Made by a program: the position numbers and the translations under genes. From NCBI GenBank assembly GCA_030374735.1, contig JASCIV010000842.1:1-11360 (forward strand): 11,360 nt of DNA. Reading direction: 5' to 3'. Position 1 is the stretch's first letter. Each line of letters starts with the position of its first letter. This document shows positions 8,030 to 11,360 of the stretch, one piece after another. The notes under the pieces were generated by a model. It was not told the origin of the DNA and ran no database searches. It was given only the letters and a program-made list of their open reading frames with translations. Source of the DNA: Gracilaria caudata (taxonomy: Eukaryota; Rhodophyta; Florideophyceae; Gracilariales; Gracilariaceae).

Positions 8030-8164
8030 GAAACGGAAACTCACGTGCATCGCTGCTGCACGCATGCCGCGAGTCGCATCTGATTGGGCGACTGTCGGAA
8101 TCGATCTGGCAAGGAAGCCGTTAGTCACGTGGCGCGTCTCGTTACTGTCGGCCCTTGCACCAAT
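8030..8164 (-). repeat. Dispersed ATTGG-CACGTGAC-CCAAT repeat, copy C
   Basis: Read on the minus strand: ATTGGTGCAAGGG from 8164, CACGTGACTAACGGC from 8131, CCCAATCAGATG from about 8088, GCATGCGTGC, GCAGCGATGCACGTGAG, then GTTTCCGTTTC (8040-8030). The ATTGG-to-CACGTG gap is 28 bp, the same as copy A; CACGTG start to CCAAT start is 44 bp, close to the 45 bp of copy B. A second CACGTG lies near 8042. Confidence 0.7.
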
Positions 8165-8181
8165 CATTTTGCCCTTCAACG

Positions 8182-8213
8182 CGGCTTCAAGCGCTGCTTC
8201 AAGCGCGGCTTGG
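8182..8213 (+). repeat. 12-bp tandem repeat, about 2.6 copies
   Basis: cggcttcaagcg (8182-8193) is followed by ctgcttcaagcg and then cggcttgg. It lies just outside repeat copy C. Confidence 0.85.
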
Positions 8214-8261
8214 AGAAAAAAGCGGAAGGACCCCCCTCCAGTTTCGCGGGAAGCCTTTCAA

Positions 8262-8344
8262 CACATGAACTCCAGCTATAGCATATCTCCGCGTCGGCAT
8301 CAGCGTCGGAGAAAGGCAACTTGTGGCGCTTAATACTTCATGTG
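8262..8344. repeat. 8-bp inverted repeat enclosing a small hairpin
   Basis: cacatgaa (8262-8269) pairs with ttcatgtg (8337-8344), and between them ctccg (8287-8291) pairs with cggag (8307-8311). It lies about 100 bp from repeat copy C. The stems are short, and chance is a real possibility. Confidence 0.3.
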
Positions 8345-8901
8345 AACCAAAACGGATATGCTTGGTTTAAAGAATACCACTCAGCAACACTGTGCTTTTA
8401 TCTGCATCCTAATTTAATACACGCCACACATTACCATCGTGTTTCTCGCAGCCGCAGGTACCACTTGTTCACTCTGCCCAGTTCCGCAACTCCTCTTCTT
8501 GCGCATGTTCAATATACGCTGTGAAACTTCGATCTCCGGCGAATCTGACATGCACTGCCCGAACGCGTGCTAGCGCATGTCACCTGTGCTTCAGTTTGAG
8601 CGCATGATCGGAACATCCAGGTACACAAAACAAAAGAACTTCGAGCTCATGATGGCGGCATGATGCTTTAGAAAGCACTTTCCAAAGCTTCCCATCAACT
8701 TTTAAGCTTGTGCCTCTTGCTAAACGCCTGTAGCGGACCGGATTGGAGAAGAAAATGAAAGCGTTTCAAGCAATCTACTATACAACGAGCAGCACTTAAA
8801 AGGCATTATTTGCACAGTTACACAATACAAAGTTAGTTTTACGCAAGCAGTTTACCGGTGAGTAAGTTGCGAAGGTATTTTATAATCACCATATGCTGCA
8901 A
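8345..8901. other. Region downstream of the RRM-like gene; no gene seen
   Basis: This is AT-richer than the surroundings. It contains a small palindrome (tgctttagaaagca) near 8667 and, on the plus strand near 8858, ggtgagtaag, a near-perfect splice donor sequence with no exon that I can attach to it. Confidence 0.5.
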
Positions 8902-9645
8902 CTAGCCGAGCATTATTGTGGCTCCGCTTTCCTCCACATAGGCGCGGGTGCTTTCCACGAGCTGCGCGGCCTGCTCTTCGGTGGCCATCTTTACCTCCGC
9001 CACACTCTGTTCATCCTCGCTGCGTCGGTTTTGCTGCGAGATTTGTATCACCTCTCCCCCCTCGCTCTCGCAAAAGCGGATGAGCCACATGCGTGAGAAC
9101 ATGGATGGGGGGAGGTTTCGTATGACAACCTTTTTCGACCTCACGACTTGTGGTCGTTCTTCTGAGTTGCGTTGGGCCGGACGAGCTTGATTTTCATGTT
9201 GCTGTCCGACCCGGTCGTGATCGCGGTTACAAGGTGCAACGGTGGCATTCTGTGCGGAGCGATGCGAAGATCCGCTCGTTGATGCATCGAAATTGCTGCG
9301 GGGGATTGCCTCACACCGAAGACGCGGAACGACATTCCGATGGGTCTTCGCTTTGGCCTTCTTTCGTACACCACCGCGGGCACCAGGCGTGGGCTTCTTC
9401 CTGGTGCTCTCCTTTCCGCGTCGTAGTCGTTGTCTTCTCGGTTTGGCGAGAAATGTGACCAATTTGCAACTCTTTGGCATAAGGTGTTTGCCGTATCCCA
9501 ATTCGTTCCTGAGTAGCCAATCTGTAATGGGGATGGGGCGATATCCCAAACGCAGTGCGAGTAAGCACATGAAGGTGAAGGACAGAAGCGGGTTCATAAA
9601 GAGATCCCCAGCAGTGTCAACGAACACGCATTTGACCGATTCCAT
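8902..9645 (-). CDS. RRM-like protein with basic middle region and possible TAF1B/Rrn7-like N-terminal segment
   Basis: This is a 247-residue protein read from the ATG at 9645, which lies in a good context (gccATGG). The frame is open back to an ATG at 9870, but the extra 75 residues look like untranslated sequence. Residues about 170-247 have RRM-like order: a beta strand with RNP2-like VVIRNLPP (173-180), a helix, a beta strand EVIQIS, an RNP1-like SVAEVKMA strand (214-221), then a helix. The aromatic residues usual in RNP1 are missing, so RNA binding is uncertain. Residues 65-115 are very Arg/Lys rich and suggest nuclear location. Residues 18-55 (CLLALRLGYRPIPITDWLLRNELG core) recall, from memory, the cyclin-like segment of TAF1B/Rrn7, the RNA polymerase I factor. 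The rest of that family, including the zinc ribbon, is not seen upstream. It could be a chimera, a truncated gene, or a gene whose 5' exons I could not assemble. Confidence 0.6.
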   Translation of the reverse strand: MESVKCVFVDTAGDLFMNPLLSFTFMCLLALRLGYRPIPITDWLLRNELGYGKHLMPKSCKLVTFLAKPRRQRLRRGKESTRKKPTPGARGGVRKKAKAKTHRNVVPRLRCEAIPRSNFDASTSGSSHRSAQNATVAPCNRDHDRVGQQHENQARPAQRNSEERPQVVRSKKVVIRNLPPSMFSRMWLIRFCESEGGEVIQISQQNRRSEDEQSVAEVKMATEEQAAQLVESTRAYVEESGATIMLG

Positions 9646-9751
9646 GGCGTTGAACGGAGATCGAGAGATGCTTGTTGGGAAAGGAAGATGAGGTTGTCGC
9701 TTGTTGTGAGATGAATTATTGTCCAAGATGATGATAATGGCAGCCCCTACC

Positions 9752-9958
9752 TCAACAGAGACGCGAGTCCTGGAGAACGACAATCGCAACCAACAAGATA
9801 CAAACAATGGATGAGACTGTTTGCGTCGCGGGGCTGCAACCAGAAACTGCGCGAACGATTGGTTTCCCATCGCTGACCTTAAGTACGGAGGCAGAGCTCA
9901 TGTTGCGAGCGGCAATCGCATCATGCTGAAGACGACGACGAATTGAGAGTGAGGCCAT
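9752..9958 (-). CDS. Small ORF with hydrophobic C-terminal tail (doubtful)
   Basis: This ORF has 68 codons, from ATG at 9958 to TGA at 9752. The N-terminal half is polar and basic (SIRRRLQ). Residues about 46-63 are a hydrophobic run (TVSSIVCILLVAIVVLQ) long enough for one membrane helix, followed by a short polar end as in tail-anchored proteins. It ends about 110 bp upstream of the RRM-like gene's start and overlaps the open extension of that gene in another frame, so it may be its 5' leader or an upstream ORF. No family is recognised. Confidence 0.18.
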   Translation of the reverse strand: MASLSIRRRLQHDAIAARNMSSASVLKVSDGKPIVRAVSGCSPATQTVSSIVCILLVAIVVLQDSRLC

Positions 9959-10805
9959 CTTCAATTACCCTTTGATAGTGACACAGCGCGCACCGACAGC
10001 GCGGTTGTGATCCAAAGCGGCGCGTATTGCGGGCGGGATGATGGCCCGAGCAAGCCTATTAATTCGGGTCACCACGATGCGCATGCGACGCTTCGTGGTG
10101 CAACCAAGCAAGCCTCTGCGCACCGAGGGCGCATCACCGTCACTCGGACAATGGCGCGCACACACGCACACACCCGCCGCCGCCCCCCCCCCCACGACGC
10201 ATGCTCACGGCAGAATCAAATGGGTATGTCGTAGCGTGCGCATCTTGGTGACGCAATCAACGGTTAGCCCCCTTACACGCGAGGGAAGGGCTGTCCACGA
10301 GTTCCTGGTCCGAAAAGAGGCCAAAATCAGTTTCAACAAACGGACGAAGGAATCACTCACTTCGAACGAAAGAGGAAAGGGTTTTCGCATGTTCATCCGT
10401 TCGCTAGTCAATCATGAAAGCTCAAGAGCCGAGAGCGAGCATAAGTTCGAGTAGCTTGACGAGCGCAGAGCCTTACGTAGCACACTCTTGATATCTCACT
10501 GCCCGCATGCACCCGATCCCAAGAAGTCTGGACCGTAATCTGTATGCTGTAGCTGAAACAAGACAGGAACGCAGGCCGTCCATAGGAAGACATCACCAAG
10601 ATATGAGGGAAGCACGGAGCGAGAGGGACTTCTTCCGTACGCACGAAAGTGTACCGGTGGAGACCATGTTCATGATGGAAGACGGGTCGAGGGCGACTCT
10701 GCACGTCCGTCTACGTTGGAAGAGAGAGATACGAAGCGAAGACGAAGCAAAAACTTGTTTTACACGCAGTGCGCTTGTAGTGTCGTCGATGAATACGATA
10801 CAGCG
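9959..10805. other. No convincing gene
   Basis: Apart from the CA/GC and C11 tract, only short ORFs occur on both strands. A 110-codon plus-strand ORF (10507-10839) runs into repeat copy D and has no recognisable domain. Confidence 0.5.
10150..10193 (+). repeat. Alternating purine-pyrimidine tract, CCG repeats and C11 run
   Basis: An alternating stretch of ca and gc dinucleotides (about 10150-10173) is followed by CCGCCGCCG and eleven C in a row (10183-10193). Alternating CA/GC can form Z-DNA, and the G-run of the minus strand can form other non-B structures. It is also prone to sequencing length errors. Confidence 0.9.
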
Positions 10806-10907
10806 ATTGGCGAAGGGAGTTACGTGGCTGCTCACGTGACTGGCGGCTTCAGACAGCGGCCCAATCAAATGGCGGCGGCTGCGCGCGACAGCGAGGCATG
10901 CATCGTC
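10806..10907 (+). repeat. Dispersed ATTGG-CACGTGAC-CCAAT repeat, copy D
   Basis: The order is ATTGGCGAAGG at 10806, CACGTGACTGGCGGC at 10833-10847, CCCAATCAAATGGCGGCGGC at about 10860-10879, then GGCATGCATCG. It is the most compact copy: CACGTG start to CCAAT start is 28 bp, half the spacing of copy A. The ATTGG-to-CACGTG gap is 22 bp. It shares CACGTGACTGG(T/C)GGC with copy A. Confidence 0.68.
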
Positions 10908-11360
10908 TCGATGAGCGTGCGATGAAGCGCTGACTGGCAATCAGCGGAGAAGATGGGATGGTGTGGGCATCGCAGCTGCTGATGAAGGACATGCAGAGGG
11001 AAGGAAAGGAGCTTACGAGTTGGGCATCTTGTTCTGGAGGCCACGTAGCTTCTAAGGCTCCGAGAGTACAGGCGTCTAAGCAGTGAGCAGCGTGCGCGAG
11101 CCTAACTGACGAGGAACACGCTGCTGTTCTACAGCGCAAGCACGTTCTGACTGCCCCTTGGCATACAGTAGCCTCACCGTGTTTACAGTGATCTCGTTTA
11201 AACGAGCGTGCGCCTGGCACGTGTCAACGTGCATGAGCCGCATCAATCGCAGCGAGTGGTGCTCGCGTCACGGGCTGTATTGTTGACGACTAGCTGTCGC
11301 CAGGTGCATAGCCTCTGCACTTGCATCCTACATCGGAAGTGCACCCGATCATATCGAGAC
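10908..11360. other. No convincing gene; possible degenerate fifth repeat
   Basis: It contains a small hairpin (cgctga 10928-10933 with tcagcg 10941-10946) and, near 11219, CACGTGTC followed by GCATCAATCGCAGCG, faintly like the CACGTGAC ... CCAATCAG order of the repeat family. The long minus-strand ORF here looks like chance. Confidence 0.4.

Noticed and set aside
7883..8179. 98-codon minus-strand ORF through repeat copy C
   Set aside because: The coding look comes from the repeat; other copies do not keep the frame.
10507..10839. 110-codon plus-strand ORF ending in repeat copy D
   Set aside because: No recognisable domain, its stop falls inside the repeat, and an equally open ORF lies opposite.
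10978..11010. ctgatga resembling a hammerhead ribozyme core
   Set aside because: The required GAAA and flanking stems are missing; the same holds for ctgatga at about 538 and 6518.
10849..11220. 123-codon minus-strand ORF
   Set aside because: Lacks a family match, starts with a non-ATG codon and crosses repeat copy D.
1..11360. tRNA genes, rRNA, CRISPR arrays, bacterial insertion sequences
   Set aside because: No A/B-box pairs with cloverleaf, no rRNA-like sequence, no regular spacer-repeat arrays and no transposase with catalytic residues were seen.

Overview
The window looks like nuclear DNA of a unicellular or simple eukaryote with few introns. The main gene is an uninterrupted 3.9-kb reading frame. 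No operons, Shine-Dalgarno spacing or bacterial gene packing are visible. CCAAT and G-box sequences recur, and a few plausible splice signals (a TACTAAC branch point, a pyrimidine-rich AG acceptor) are present. An alga (for example a red microalga) or a fungus-like lineage would fit, but the sequence alone does not decide this.

Layout. 1-740: no certain gene; a possible terminal exon at the left edge and two related small hairpins. 739-1236 (minus): an unrecognised 165-codon ORF that may lose its last codons to a 58-nt intron. 1240-2620: intergenic, with a perfect 28-bp hairpin (1649-1708), short tandem repeats, and copy A of a dispersed repeat. 2621-6544 (minus): the one clear large gene, a 1307-residue STAND/NLR-type ATPase. 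It has an N-terminal helical bundle, an NB-ARC ATPase with winged helix, an APAF-1-like helical segment and a long WD40 array with a 43-residue period. 6545-8900: no convincing protein gene. It holds repeat copies B and C, a compact 193-bp element with a 19-bp terminal stem and several internal hairpins (7487-7679), and a weaker inverted repeat. 8902-9645 (minus): a 247-residue protein with a C-terminal RRM-like fold and an N-terminal segment faintly like the TAF1B/Rrn7 cyclin-like region. 9752-9958 (minus): a tiny ORF ending in a hydrophobic tail, doubtful. 9960-11360: no convincing gene; an alternating CA/GC plus C11 tract and repeat copy D.

The two credible genes are on the same strand but far apart, and nothing shows that they work together. 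The NLR-like protein would be an intracellular signal-sensing switch of the apoptosome or incompatibility type. The most unusual non-coding content is the four-copy element (ATTGG ... CACGTGAC ... CCAATCA), whose order and relative orientation are preserved in every copy, and the hairpin-rich 193-bp element that begins 12 bp from copy B.
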